A stretch of DNA of 23,275 nt from CAWELS01 sp964468205 (GTDB lineage: Bacteria > Acidobacteriota > Terriglobia > Bryobacterales > Bryobacteraceae), in NCBI GenBank assembly GCA_964468205.1, contig CAYXVG010000081.1, positions 1-23,275 on the forward strand, written 5' to 3'. How positions within the stretch are numbered: position 1 is the first letter of the stretch; each line of letters starts with the position of its first letter. The notes under the pieces are model-generated. The model did not search any database and was not told the origin of the DNA. It saw only the letters and a program-made list of their open reading frames with translations. The translations under genes were made by a program, and so were the position numbers. Below, in pieces: positions 6,871 through 14,925 of this stretch.

Positions 6871-7857
6871 TCAACCGTGCGTCGCTGCGGGAATCTGCGG
6901 GACCCACGTGTTGGGGTCGCTGGGCGGGATGTTGTTCTCCGGGTTGCCTTCGAACCACATCATGTTCTTGACCGGGGCCACCAGGGCGGCGATTTTGTCG
7001 AGCAGGCCCGCGGGGATTTCGAAATCGAGGGCTTTGACGTTCGACTCCACGTGGCGCAGCTTGCTCATGCCGACGATGGTGGTGGCGATGTGCGGATAGT
7101 CGAGGGCGAAGCGCATGGCGACGTCGGCTACATCGACGCCGTGGCCGCGGCACAGAGCGGCGATTCGCGGTCCCATGTCGAGGACCGGTTGCGGGCTGCG
7201 GTGCCATTCCGGGGCGCCCGTTTCGGTGAGCAGGCGCTGGTGGAGCGGCGACGCGTTGATGAGGCCGATGCGGCGCTCTTCGCAAACGGGGCGCAGCTCG
7301 GTGTCGAGCTCGTCCTCCACCAGGCTGTAGTGGCCCCACGAGAGGATCGTGTCCACCGGCGCCGATTCGGCGAGCAGGCGCAGGTAACGCACCGGCAGTC
7401 CCGTGATGCCTACGTAGCGCGTCTTGCCGGCCGCCTGCACCTCCCGCGCGGCGGGAAGGGCCTCGTTCAAGACCTGGCCGCGCGTGCCGAACTCCACGTC
7501 ATGAAGCTGCAGGACATCGACATGGTCCGTCCGCAGGCGGCGCAGCGACTCATCGATGCCGCGCTTCACCCCGCCGGCCGAGAAATCGAATTCCGTGAAG
7601 GTGTTGCGGCAGCACTTCGTGGCGACGAACACCTGATCGCGCTTGCCCTGCAGAGCCTTGCCCAGCCGCTCCTCGGCCAGCGTGAAGCCGTAGAGCGGCG
7701 CCACGTCGAAATAGTTAATGCCGAGGTCGATTGCGCGATGAACCGCGCGTATCGCCTCGCCTTCGTCGGTCTCGCCAAACACGTTTCCAATCGGCGATAC
7801 GCCGAACGCGAGGATGGAAACGTCCATGTCCGTCTTGCCAAGTCTGCGATACTTCAT
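6871..7857 (-). CDS. Aldo/keto reductase (L-galactose dehydrogenase-like)
   Basis: NAD(P)H-dependent oxidoreductase with a TIM-barrel fold, 328 residues. The complete AKR catalytic tetrad is visible: D51 (YFDVAPLYG), Y56, K81 (FVATKC) and H119 (LQLHD). The start begins MKYRRLGKTDMDVSILAFG, where nearly all AKRs begin; the open frame extends about 80 codons further upstream, but that part is antisense-like noise. The C-terminal half carries the NADPH-binding SNVKALDFEIP-like segment. The tail NMMWFEGNPENN with its Pro-rich end resembles L-galactose/L-fucose dehydrogenase-type members. It lies 65 bases downstream of a second AKR on the same strand, so the two are likely co-transcribed. The substrate is unknown; a sugar is the best guess. 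Confidence 0.9.
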   Translation of the reverse strand: MKYRRLGKTDMDVSILAFGVSPIGNVFGETDEGEAIRAVHRAIDLGINYFDVAPLYGFTLAEERLGKALQGKRDQVFVATKCCRNTFTEFDFSAGGVKRGIDESLRRLRTDHVDVLQLHDVEFGTRGQVLNEALPAAREVQAAGKTRYVGITGLPVRYLRLLAESAPVDTILSWGHYSLVEDELDTELRPVCEERRIGLINASPLHQRLLTETGAPEWHRSPQPVLDMGPRIAALCRGHGVDVADVAMRFALDYPHIATTIVGMSKLRHVESNVKALDFEIPAGLLDKIAALVAPVKNMMWFEGNPENNIPPSDPNTWVPQIPAATHG

Positions 7858-7922
7858 GGTCCGTGAAATCCGCGGAGGAACGCGGACAACGATGGGCGTT
7901 CCCCGGCGGCGTGTACTCTCCT

Positions 7923-8873
7923 TTACGCAAAGGGCCCGCGCAGCTCGCCCCACTCCGCCGCCATCTGCTTTCCGCGCGTGGCCAGGGCGCTCAGTTCGGC
8001 GTCCGTGAACGGCTGGAAGTTGCGGGCGGCGGCGAAGGCCTGGCGGGTTTCCTCGATGCTGCGCATGCCGATGTTCGCGACCGCGACGCCGGGCACGCTC
8101 CACACGTAGCGCAGCGTCGCCTGATAGTCCTCCGGCGAGGCGAGCTTGGGCACGGGGGATCCGCGGCCGGGACCGCCGAGCACCTTCATGCCGATGATGG
8201 CGATGCCGCGCCGGCGGGCCTCCGGCAGCACCTTCTCCTCGAAGTTATAGCTGTGGCGCTCGACGAAATTGAGCTGGCACATGAAGAGCTCGATCTCGCC
8301 GGTGTCGAACGCCTTGAGGACGCGCTCGGTGCGCATGTGGGAGGTGGCGCCGATGTGCTTGATCTTGCCCTGCTTTTTGGCGTCGATCAGCGCGCCGAGC
8401 ACGCCGTCCTCCGAGAGCGCCTGTTCGATGTCCGGGAAGCGCTCTGAGCGGCCGAAGTTGTGAATGTGGTAGCAGTCGATGTGATCGGTTTGCAGCAGGC
8501 GAAGGCTCTGCTCCACATCGGCCATGGCGCCCGCGCGGTCCGGGGAGCGGGTCTTGCTGACGAGGAAGACCTGGTCCCGCTTGCCCTTGAGCGCCGGGCC
8601 GAGCAATTCCTCGGAACGGCCATAGCCGCGGGCCGTGTCAATGAAGTTCATGCCGTTGTCGAGCGCATCGGCGAGGAGCCGGTTCACCGCCGATTGCTCG
8701 AGCGGACGGTCCGCGATTCGCTGCGCACCCAGGCCGACGATGCTCGCCTCGAAGCCGGTTTTGCCTAGCGGGCGCCGCGGCAGGGTCCCCGCCGCGGAAG
8801 CGATCGTGCCGGCCACGGTGGAGCCGGCCACCAGTTTCGAGAACTGGCGTCTCGAGAATTTCGGATTTTCCAT
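7923..8873 (-). CDS. Tat-exported aldo/keto reductase
   Basis: A 316-residue AKR with an N-terminal twin-arginine signal (FSRRQFSKLVAG, R8-R9, then a hydrophobic stretch to about 28), so it is expected to fold with its cofactor in the cytoplasm and be exported to the periplasm. The tetrad is present: D79 (FIDTARGYG), Y84, K107 (LVSKT) and H138 (YHIHN). The start is secured by GGAGGG shortly upstream. It is the first gene of a pair with the cytoplasmic AKR. Secreted AKRs of this type occur in Acidobacteriota and Planctomycetota glycan-degradation loci, and sulfatase debris lies immediately upstream, which fits a lost carbohydrate locus. Substrate not deducible. Confidence 0.9.
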   Translation of the reverse strand: MENPKFSRRQFSKLVAGSTVAGTIASAAGTLPRRPLGKTGFEASIVGLGAQRIADRPLEQSAVNRLLADALDNGMNFIDTARGYGRSEELLGPALKGKRDQVFLVSKTRSPDRAGAMADVEQSLRLLQTDHIDCYHIHNFGRSERFPDIEQALSEDGVLGALIDAKKQGKIKHIGATSHMRTERVLKAFDTGEIELFMCQLNFVERHSYNFEEKVLPEARRRGIAIIGMKVLGGPGRGSPVPKLASPEDYQATLRYVWSVPGVAVANIGMRSIEETRQAFAAARNFQPFTDAELSALATRGKQMAAEWGELRGPFA

Positions 8874-8947
8874 GTGTACCCTCCGTCAATATCTGACTAT
8901 AGCGGTATTGTATCGGAGTCGCGGGCGCCGAAACAGAAAGACTCCAG

Positions 8948-9200
8948 CTATGGCTCGCGCAGCCACTTCGCCCGGTTGGGCCACCTCGGACCCTCCTCGA
9001 AGAAGCGAACGCCGCTGCCGATGCGGTCATAGTCGCCGAGTTCCCGGCGCGCGGCTTCCGCGAGGGCCTGCAACCGCTCCACTACGGCCGGATGTTCGGC
9101 AGCCACGTTGCGCGTCTCTCCGAAATCGGCCGCCAGGCCGTACAACGCGAGCTCGGCGACGGCGTCAAACTCGGCGCCCTCGAAGCGCGAGCGGAGCGTT
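8948..9200 (-). pseudogene. C-terminal remnant of a sulfatase
   Basis: The end of this minus-strand frame reads like the C-terminal region of formylglycine-dependent sulfatases: LALYGLAADFGETRNVAAEH, then VVERLQALAEAARRELGDYD and a tail ending EEGPRWPNRAKWLREP. The usual motif here is LYDLxxDPGET(x)NVA; D-to-G and P-to-F changes are visible. The frame continues upstream to 9334 but loses resemblance at about 9200, and the catalytic C-x-P-x-R region is nowhere in the window. The protein cannot be functional. A second sulfatase-like piece lies at about 9600-9700. Confidence 0.65.
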
Positions 9201-9249
9201 GCGTCAACCGTGTTCGCAGCCATTGCAAAGCGCGCGGGGCAGGCGGATA

Positions 9250-9435
9250 ATGGAACCAGTGTTGGATCTGATTTTGATCGTTTGTGTACTGTACCTCGCG
9301 CTTTCAGCGTGCTGGACGGTCCGCCGCTGGTCACTTCGAGCCGCCGCCATCACCATCTATTGCCTCGCTCTTCTCATGACGCTTGCGGGGCGGGCACTTG
9401 GGCTTCGAGATCCGTCACCTCGTAGTACCGCGTGA
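9250..9435 (+). CDS. Possible small two-helix membrane protein
   Basis: ATG at 9250, preceded by AGGCGG, opens 61 codons with two hydrophobic segments: LDLILIVCVLYLALSACW (about 5-22) and an Ala/Leu-rich one at about 31-48, separated by basic residues (TVRRWSLR). Positive-inside topology is plausible. I recognise no family. The region is a patchwork of gene fragments on the other strand, so this may itself be a fragment or chance. Confidence 0.3.
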   Translation: MEPVLDLILIVCVLYLALSACWTVRRWSLRAAAITIYCLALLMTLAGRALGLRDPSPRSTA

Positions 9436-9771
9436 TCACCGCCAACGCCTGCCACTCATCGAAGCTGAGCTCATCCCGGCCAATCGGATAACCGGTTTTC
9501 CGCCACAAGTTGGGGCGGGTAAGGTTATCGAGCCACCCGCGGAACTCGACGGGAAACCGTTTATCCAGCTCGCGCAGTTTGCACACCGGGCAGCAACCCT
9601 CTGCATCTCGTATTCGAAATAGTAGAAGAAGGCTTCGTGCGGGCTGCGCGCGCCTTCTTCGCCGCGCAGGAGCGCGGCCGCCAGCTCCGGCCGTCCCGAA
9701 CAGGACGCCAGCACCAGGAATAGTGCAACACAAAGACCGCGGCAGCGAAGCGGTTGGTGGATTGTTCTCAC
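9374..9771 (-). pseudogene. Frameshifted lipoprotein-like ORF with a sulfatase-like segment
   Basis: The first part (start at 9771) has a lipoprotein-type signal ending LFLVLASC. It then has a stretch ALLRGEEGARSPHEAFFYYF followed by EYEMQ, which resembles the region of arylsulfatases that precedes the usual AVRSGKWKL. Near 9595-9605 similarity jumps to the next frame, which continues GCCPVCKLRELDKRFPVEFR and ends at 9374 (ITRYYEVTDLEAQVPAPQAS). I do not recognise this second part; it has a CCPVC cysteine cluster. Either one lipoprotein gene has been frameshifted, or pieces of two genes were joined. As it stands it cannot make one continuous product. Confidence 0.45.
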
Positions 9772-9837
9772 AGCTTCTCCTCTCGCGAACCGTACCGGCT
9801 CGAATCAACGGATCATATGGCGTCGCCGCGCGGGATG

Positions 9838-10290
9838 TCAACGCTCGCGCGCCGGAGTCTCTTCGCAGAAACGCTTCGTCACCCGGTGCCGGTGGCTGAA
9901 CATTTGATGCAGACCGGGCTTCGCCGTCCAGCCGAACAGGGCGTTCACCAACGGGCCGCCGCGCAACTCATATTCCACCCGGTCAGTCAGGCGGGTTTTG
10001 CCGCCGAGGTCTTCGAACTCGTGCCGGTGGACCCACTTCGCGAATGGCCCCTCGATCTGCTCGTCGACGAAGAGCCGGTTCTTCTCGCAGGCCGTGTGCA
10101 GGGCCACCCAGCGGAATAAGGTCACGCGCAGCTCCACGCGCGCGCCCCGCTCGATGCCGCCGCTCCGGCTCACCAGGCGGACGGGCGGGAAGGCGGGCGT
10201 CAGCAGCGGCAGAGCGTCGTCGCGCTCGTGGAAGCCGAAGACGGTCTCCACCGGAGCGTCAATCACCGAACTCTTCACGAATGTAGCCAC
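9838..10290 (-). CDS. SRPBCC (START-like) ligand-binding family protein
   Basis: A 150-residue single-domain protein of the polyketide-cyclase/Bet v 1-like superfamily, which forms a deep hydrophobic pocket for small lipophilic ligands. Typical features are the opening strand KSSVIDAPVETVFGFHERDD (6-25), LTPAFPPVRLVSRSGG, the central QIEGPFAKWVHRHEFED block, and the closing TRLTDRVEYELRGG with a long C-terminal helix ending in basic residues. Translation begins at a GTG (10288-10290), the only start that keeps the family N-terminus; no clear ribosome binding site precedes it. It follows the M49-like gene by 45 bases on the same strand and may share its transcript. Ligand unknown. Confidence 0.82.
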   Translation of the reverse strand: MATFVKSSVIDAPVETVFGFHERDDALPLLTPAFPPVRLVSRSGGIERGARVELRVTLFRWVALHTACEKNRLFVDEQIEGPFAKWVHRHEFEDLGGKTRLTDRVEYELRGGPLVNALFGWTAKPGLHQMFSHRHRVTKRFCEETPARER

Positions 10291-10335
10291 AATGGAATGG
10301 ATTCAGCGGCCGGCGGCGCGGATCCGCATTCTGCT

Positions 10336-11964
10336 TTACTGCTCGAAGACGATATCGATCGGAATGCCGGCGGCCGCGATGCGGTCCAGGCCGCTCTGCA
10401 AATCCGGTCCAATCGATCCGAATTCGGCGACAAACGCCGAAGCGCCCTCGTAGTCTCCGTCTCCCTGCAGCCGGATGATCTTCGCGGAAAGCGAGTTCAT
10501 CGCCTCCTGCATCTTCTCGAAGTTCACCCGGTAGGCGCCCGTAGCGGGCTCGCGGGTGAAAGCGCCCGCCTCCTTGAAATAGTTGAAGCGCAGCAGATTC
10601 GCCTGCGCGTGGGCGCTCGCGCCGCCGAAGCGGATGGAGCGGAAGAGCCCCGCGAGGAAGGTGACGTAGTTGTCCATCAGGTCCGCCGCCCCCAACTCGC
10701 CGTTCTCGTGCAGGCTCGTGATCATGTACAGCCCGAGTATGTCGGCCTTGCCCTCCTCGAGCGCCGAGGCGTTGTCTTTCATGGCCTGCCGCACGGGACC
10801 CTTGCCGGTGATGGTGTTCTTGATGCCCAGCCCGTGCGCCACCTCGTGGAACATCGTATTGGCGAAGAAGGCGTCAAAGGTGATGTGCCGGCGCTGATCC
10901 TCGCCGATCACGACATCGGCGATCGGCAGCAGGATTTTATCGAACTTGGCCCGCATCGCATTCTTGAGCTGCAGCCGGCGCGTCCCTTTCTCGAGCTGGA
11001 CCCGCTCGTCGTTCGGCAGGTTGATCGCGATGGTCTTCGAGCCCATGTTGCAGTGGCCGGCATAGTAGATGGCGTCATAGGCGTTCAGATCCGCGTCCGA
11101 ACCCGGCGTCTCCGCCTTGTAGGCCGCGGGGACGGGCAGCCCGCGCTGGAGTTCCGGCAGAAAAGCCGCGTATTTTTCCAGCCGCGCGCTCCATTCTTTG
11201 TCTTTGATGAGGATATACGCCTCGTAGCCGGCCTTGTAGCCGAACAACTGGTCCTCGTAGGTCTCGATGGGGCCGATGACGACGTCGATGGTGTTCGACT
11301 TCATGTCCATCCACGCGAGGTCGCTTTCGTAGTAGTCGTCGTTGAGCAGGGCGAGGGAGCGCAGCTCGAGGTACTTTTGCAATCCGGGATCCTCGGCCAG
11401 CCTCGCGGCTTCGGCGAGTTTCGCGGAAGCGGCCTTTACCAGCGGCTCGAAGGCTTCGTGGTAGGGCCGGGCCATCAGCTTGCCGTCGGCGCCGCGGCGA
11501 ACCAGGGTATAGAGGCTCTTCAGCGCGGCCCCTTGGTCCGGAGACGCGGCGACCGCCGCTTCGAACTCCTCCTTCGTCATGCCGGCCGGGTAGAAGTTCG
11601 CGCCGGGCGGTTTCGGACCGAACCCTTCGATAAAGGGCTCGTTCCCGGCCAGCCAGTCCCACGGACCGTAGTTAATGCGCGCGAAGCGCTTCACGTTCTC
11701 GTCCTCGATGCCGGCGAGCAGGCTGAGTTTGTCGCCGTAGTTCTGAATCCAGAAGAGTTCGTCCATCACCGCCGCCGCGTCCTTGAGCAGCGGGATCATC
11801 TGGCGCTCCTTCCCGGTTAACAGGCTGAGGTCGGCTTCCAGCTTCACGGTGGTGTACTTGGCGAGTCTCCGTTCAATGCCGGACATGGCTTTTTCCGGCT
11901 CCGGCGATGAGGACGTGCAGGCGAGCAGGCAGGCGCCCAGTGTCATAGCGGCGATCCAACGCAT
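10336..11964 (-). CDS. M49 (dipeptidyl-peptidase III-like) metallopeptidase lipoprotein
   Basis: A 542-residue zinc-peptidase homologue. The N-terminus is a short lipoprotein signal (MRWIAAMTLGACLLAC, lipid-anchored C16). The zinc site is HEVAH (H373, E374, H377) followed 30 residues later by LEEGKADILGLYM (E403-E404, D408), corresponding to the EExxA[ED] second motif of M49. Classical DPP III has a six-residue HExxGH; this protein has a five-residue HExxH, as reported for the thermophilic Caldithrix DPP III. The family removes dipeptides from oligopeptides; here the site would be periplasmic or surface-exposed. The gene is divergent from the Gfo/Idh gene, with the promoters of both expected in 11965-12057. 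Dipeptidyl activity is inferred, not assured. Confidence 0.85.
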   Translation of the reverse strand: MRWIAAMTLGACLLACTSSSPEPEKAMSGIERRLAKYTTVKLEADLSLLTGKERQMIPLLKDAAAVMDELFWIQNYGDKLSLLAGIEDENVKRFARINYGPWDWLAGNEPFIEGFGPKPPGANFYPAGMTKEEFEAAVAASPDQGAALKSLYTLVRRGADGKLMARPYHEAFEPLVKAASAKLAEAARLAEDPGLQKYLELRSLALLNDDYYESDLAWMDMKSNTIDVVIGPIETYEDQLFGYKAGYEAYILIKDKEWSARLEKYAAFLPELQRGLPVPAAYKAETPGSDADLNAYDAIYYAGHCNMGSKTIAINLPNDERVQLEKGTRRLQLKNAMRAKFDKILLPIADVVIGEDQRRHITFDAFFANTMFHEVAHGLGIKNTITGKGPVRQAMKDNASALEEGKADILGLYMITSLHENGELGAADLMDNYVTFLAGLFRSIRFGGASAHAQANLLRFNYFKEAGAFTREPATGAYRVNFEKMQEAMNSLSAKIIRLQGDGDYEGASAFVAEFGSIGPDLQSGLDRIAAAGIPIDIVFEQ

Positions 11965-12057
11965 ATGACCAAGATTGTAGCCCGGTCCGGAGCCGCCGCC
12001 GGGATCCGTCCGTGCATCGCCCCCTTCTTTCCGGAGGCGTGCTTAAATAGTGGCGTT

Positions 12058-13356
12058 ATGCCTGACATACGCCTCATCACTCTCGATCCCGGCCACTTCC
12101 ACGCGGCGCTGGTGCAGAAGGAGATGTATCCGGAGATCGCCGCGCGGGTGAACGTGTTCGCGCCGATGGGATCGGATCTCGTGGAGCACCTGGCGCGGAT
12201 CGCGCGCTTCAATGAGCGGAGCCAGGATCCGACCGAGTGGGAAGAGGAAGTTCACACCAGCCGCGACTTCCTTGACCGCATGCTGGCCGACCCGCCGGGC
12301 AACGTGGTGGTGCTATCGGGGCGCAACCGGGGCAAGATCGACTACATCCAGCAATCGATCGACGCCGGGCTGAACGTGCTCGCCGATAAGCCGTGGATCA
12401 TCCGCTCGGAAGACCATGCCCAGCTCGCCTCCTCTCTCGATGTGGCGGACGAGCAGAGGCTGATCGCCTACGACATCATGACCGAGCGCTTTGAGGTGAC
12501 CTCGATGCTGCAGCGGGAGTTGGTGAACGACCCTCGAGTCTTCGGCGAGATCTGCCCCGGCTCCACGGAGGAGCCGGCCGTTTATATGGAGAGCGTCCAC
12601 CACATCCTGAAGCAGGTCGCCGGAGCGGCGCTACTGCGGCCGGCCTGGTTCTTCGACATCCAGCAGCAGGGCGAGGGTCTTGCCGACGTCGGCACCCACC
12701 TGGTTGACCTGGTGCAATGGACCCTCTTCCCCGAACAGGCGATCGACTTCAAGACCGACATCATGATCGAAGCGGCCAAGCGCTGGCCGACCCCGCTCTC
12801 CCATGAAGAATTTCGACACGTCACCAGCGAGGCTGGTTTCCCGGACTACCTGGAGCCCTCCATCCGCGACGGGCATCTCGACTACTACTGCAACAACCAA
12901 GTCAGCTACACCCTGCGCGGCGTCCACGTGAAGCTCGATGTTTTGTGGAACTACGAGGCTCCCGAAGGCGCGGGCGACACGCACTACGCCGTATACCGCG
13001 GGACAAACGCGAACGTCGAAGTGCGCCAGGGGCAGGCGGAAAACTTCCGCCCCGAGCTCTACGTCGTGCCCGCCGACGAATTGAAGATGGACGAGGCCGA
13101 AGCGGCCGTGATAGCGCGCCTTGCGGCGGTGCGCGACCGGTACCCGGGCACGGGAGTGATGCGCCGCGGCTCCGAGCTCGTGGTCACCATCCCCGATGAA
13201 CTCCGCGTCGGCCACGAAGCCCACTTCGCCCAGGTCGCCCGCCAATTCTTCCGCTATCTCAGCGGCGCCGAACGCCTGCCGGACTGGGAGAAACCGAACA
13301 TGCTGGCCAAATACTGGATCTCCACAAAAGCCGTCGAAGCCGCCCAAATTCGGTGA
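12058..13356 (+). CDS. Gfo/Idh/MocA oxidoreductase with putative oxidoreductase C-terminal domain
   Basis: A 432-residue NAD(P)-dependent sugar-type oxidoreductase. It belongs to the subgroup that opens with LITLDPGHFHAALVQKEMY rather than a classical GxGxxG loop, and carries the long C-terminal domain of that subgroup. The active-site lysine is in ADKPWI (K111) and the conserved histidine region is DVGTHLVDLVQW (H214). I chose ATG 12058 because the family motif starts within five residues; the open frame extends to 11965, but that part has no family sequence. TAAATA at 12044-12049 could be a -10 box, which would make the transcript nearly leaderless, but no matching -35 box is clear. The stop codon lies inside a 26-bp repeat. 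Substrate unknown. Confidence 0.88.
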   Translation: MPDIRLITLDPGHFHAALVQKEMYPEIAARVNVFAPMGSDLVEHLARIARFNERSQDPTEWEEEVHTSRDFLDRMLADPPGNVVVLSGRNRGKIDYIQQSIDAGLNVLADKPWIIRSEDHAQLASSLDVADEQRLIAYDIMTERFEVTSMLQRELVNDPRVFGEICPGSTEEPAVYMESVHHILKQVAGAALLRPAWFFDIQQQGEGLADVGTHLVDLVQWTLFPEQAIDFKTDIMIEAAKRWPTPLSHEEFRHVTSEAGFPDYLEPSIRDGHLDYYCNNQVSYTLRGVHVKLDVLWNYEAPEGAGDTHYAVYRGTNANVEVRQGQAENFRPELYVVPADELKMDEAEAAVIARLAAVRDRYPGTGVMRRGSELVVTIPDELRVGHEAHFAQVARQFFRYLSGAERLPDWEKPNMLAKYWISTKAVEAAQIR

Positions 13357-13372
13357 CAGGCTACTCTTTCCC
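13347..13372 (+). repeat. 26-bp repeat, copy 1 (covers stop of Gfo/Idh gene)
   Basis: Identical over 26 bases to 14862-14887. It begins AATTCGGTGACAGG and ends CTACTCTTTCCC, and both copies run into a T-rich tract (here TTTTTTCC). It supplies the last codons (I-R) and the TGA stop of the oxidoreductase gene. Confidence 0.9.
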
Positions 13373-13434
13373 TTTTTTCCTTTTCGACGGCGCCCCAGAT
13401 TGCCTCGCTCCCCGCGATGGCATACTGATGGAGT

Positions 13435-14871
13435 ATGAATAAGCTCCTACTGCTGCTCGCCGCCGTCCCGGCGCTCTTCGGCCAACCTTCCCTCGAGAAG
13501 CGCACCGCGCTTGACACCGTCGACGCCATCCAACCCGAGATCCGCGAAATGTCGAGAAAGCTCTGGGACCTCTCGGAAATCGCCCTCCAGGAAAGCCGCT
13601 CGGCCGAACTCCTCATCGGCGTGCTCGAGAAGGAGGGATTTGCCATCGAGCGCGGCGTTGCCGGGATGCCGACCGCGTTCATCGCCTCCTACGGCAGCGG
13701 AAAGCCTATTGTCGGAGTGCTGGCCGAATACGACGCTCTGCCGGGCGTGGGCAACGCCGCGGTCCCCCGAAGACAGCCACGGGAGGACGGAGTGACCAGC
13801 GGCCAAGGCTGCGGCCACAATCTCTTCGGAGCCGCATCGGTGGGAGCGGCAATCGCGATCCGCCGCGCTATTGAGAAGCACAAGATCCCGGGAACCGTGC
13901 GCCTCTACGGAACTCCCGCCGAGGAGACGGTGGTCGGCAAGGTTTACATGGCCAAGGAAGGCGTCTTCGACGATCTCGACGGCGTCGTCGAATGGCACCC
14001 CAGCACCGAAACCGAGGTCCGCAACCAGCCCGGCCGCGCGCTCAACAACTTCGAAGTCGAGTTCTTCGGCCAGGCCGCACACGCCTCCGGCGATCCGTGG
14101 AACGGCCGCAGCGCCCTCGACGCCGTCGAAATGATGAACTACGGGGTCAACCTGATGCGCGAGCACGTCAAACCCACCACCCGCATCCACTACGTGATCC
14201 CGAGCGCGGGCGACGCCCCCAACGTGGTCCCCGAGTACGCCAAGGTCTGGTATTTCGTGCGCGACGAAGACCGCGAGGCGGTGGAGAACTGGTACAAGTG
14301 GATCCTCCAGATCGCAGCCGGCGCGGCGATGGGAACCCGCACGGAACACAAGAGCTTCCTCATCACCGGCGTACATGAGTACAACCTGAACCGCCCGCTT
14401 CAGGAGGCGATGCATGCCAACCTCGAGCTCGTCGGCCCGCCGCGCTTCACCGAGAAGGAGCAGGAGTTCGCCAAGAAGCTCCAAGCGTCGCTCGAGATCG
14501 AGCAGAAGGGATTCTCCAGCGAAGTGAAGCCGCTGGCCGATAAGCCGCAGCCGGTGGAAGGCGGATCCACGGACGTCGCCGAGGTCAGCTACATCACGCC
14601 CACCGCGGGACTGAAAGTGACCACCGCCGCCGACGGCATCCCCTGGCACAGTTGGGCCGCCAGCGCCTGCCACGGCACCGAAGCCGCGGTAAAAGGCGCG
14701 GTGGTCGCCGCCAAGGTGATGGCCGCCACCGGCGTCGACTTGCTGCTCGACGCGGACTTGCGCCAAAACGCCAAGGCCGACTTCCTCGAAAAGACCGGCG
14801 GCAAACCATACGTCTCCCCGGTGCCGCAAGACCAGAAGGTTCCGCTGCCGGACGGCAGCATAATTCGGTGA
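13435..14871 (+). CDS. Secreted M20D-family amidohydrolase (AbgB-like)
   Basis: A 478-residue metal-dependent amidase/carboxypeptidase of the M20D group, which includes p-aminobenzoyl-glutamate hydrolase subunit AbgB. A Sec signal (MNKLLLLLAAVPALFGQ) targets it to the periplasm. Metal-site residues are in place: EYDALPG (D100), GQGCGHN (C126, H128), AEET (E163-E164), EWHP (H188) and a C-terminal WHSW (H405). A dimerisation domain with GQAAHASGDPWNGRSALDAV follows H188, as in the family. The start overlaps a tiny upstream MEYE frame; GGAG lies just before the ATG. It lies 78 bases after the oxidoreductase and ends in the same 26-bp repeat. The in vivo substrate is an N-acyl or aminoacyl compound by family only. 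Confidence 0.9.
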   Translation: MNKLLLLLAAVPALFGQPSLEKRTALDTVDAIQPEIREMSRKLWDLSEIALQESRSAELLIGVLEKEGFAIERGVAGMPTAFIASYGSGKPIVGVLAEYDALPGVGNAAVPRRQPREDGVTSGQGCGHNLFGAASVGAAIAIRRAIEKHKIPGTVRLYGTPAEETVVGKVYMAKEGVFDDLDGVVEWHPSTETEVRNQPGRALNNFEVEFFGQAAHASGDPWNGRSALDAVEMMNYGVNLMREHVKPTTRIHYVIPSAGDAPNVVPEYAKVWYFVRDEDREAVENWYKWILQIAAGAAMGTRTEHKSFLITGVHEYNLNRPLQEAMHANLELVGPPRFTEKEQEFAKKLQASLEIEQKGFSSEVKPLADKPQPVEGGSTDVAEVSYITPTAGLKVTTAADGIPWHSWAASACHGTEAAVKGAVVAAKVMAATGVDLLLDADLRQNAKADFLEKTGGKPYVSPVPQDQKVPLPDGSIIR

Positions 14872-14887
14872 CAGGCTACTCTTTCCC
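14862..14887 (+). repeat. 26-bp repeat, copy 2 (covers stop of M20 gene)
   Basis: Identical over 26 bases to 13347-13372 and, like it, followed by a C/T-rich tract (CTTTTTCTC). It again supplies the final I-R codons and the TGA stop. The flanking gene sequences are unrelated, so the identity is not due to gene duplication. Confidence 0.9.
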
Positions 14888-14925
14888 CTTTTTCTCGTGC
14901 CCAGCCCTTGTCGCAGGAAGCCCCA

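Noticed and set aside
6877..7866. Plus-strand ORF (329 codons) opposite the aldo/keto reductase
   Set aside because: The minus strand carries the complete AKR tetrad; this frame is its mirror image.
7858..8103. N-terminal extension of the shorter aldo/keto reductase
   Set aside because: AKRs start at MKYRRLGKT; the extension overlaps the end of the neighbouring AKR and is Arg/Gly-rich noise.
10228..11820. Long plus-strand ORF (530 codons) opposite the M49-like gene
   Set aside because: It is antisense to a gene with clear zinc motifs and a lipoprotein signal; long shadow ORFs are common in G+C-rich DNA, and its translation matches no family.
11965..12057. Upstream ATG extension of the Gfo/Idh oxidoreductase
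   Set aside because: It would add 31 residues before the conserved LITLDPGHFH start and would leave no promoter space between divergent genes.
13447..14829. Long minus-strand ORF (460 codons) opposite the M20 amidohydrolase
   Set aside because: The plus-strand product has all M20 metal residues and a signal peptide; the antisense product is His/Val/Gly-rich without recognisable motifs.
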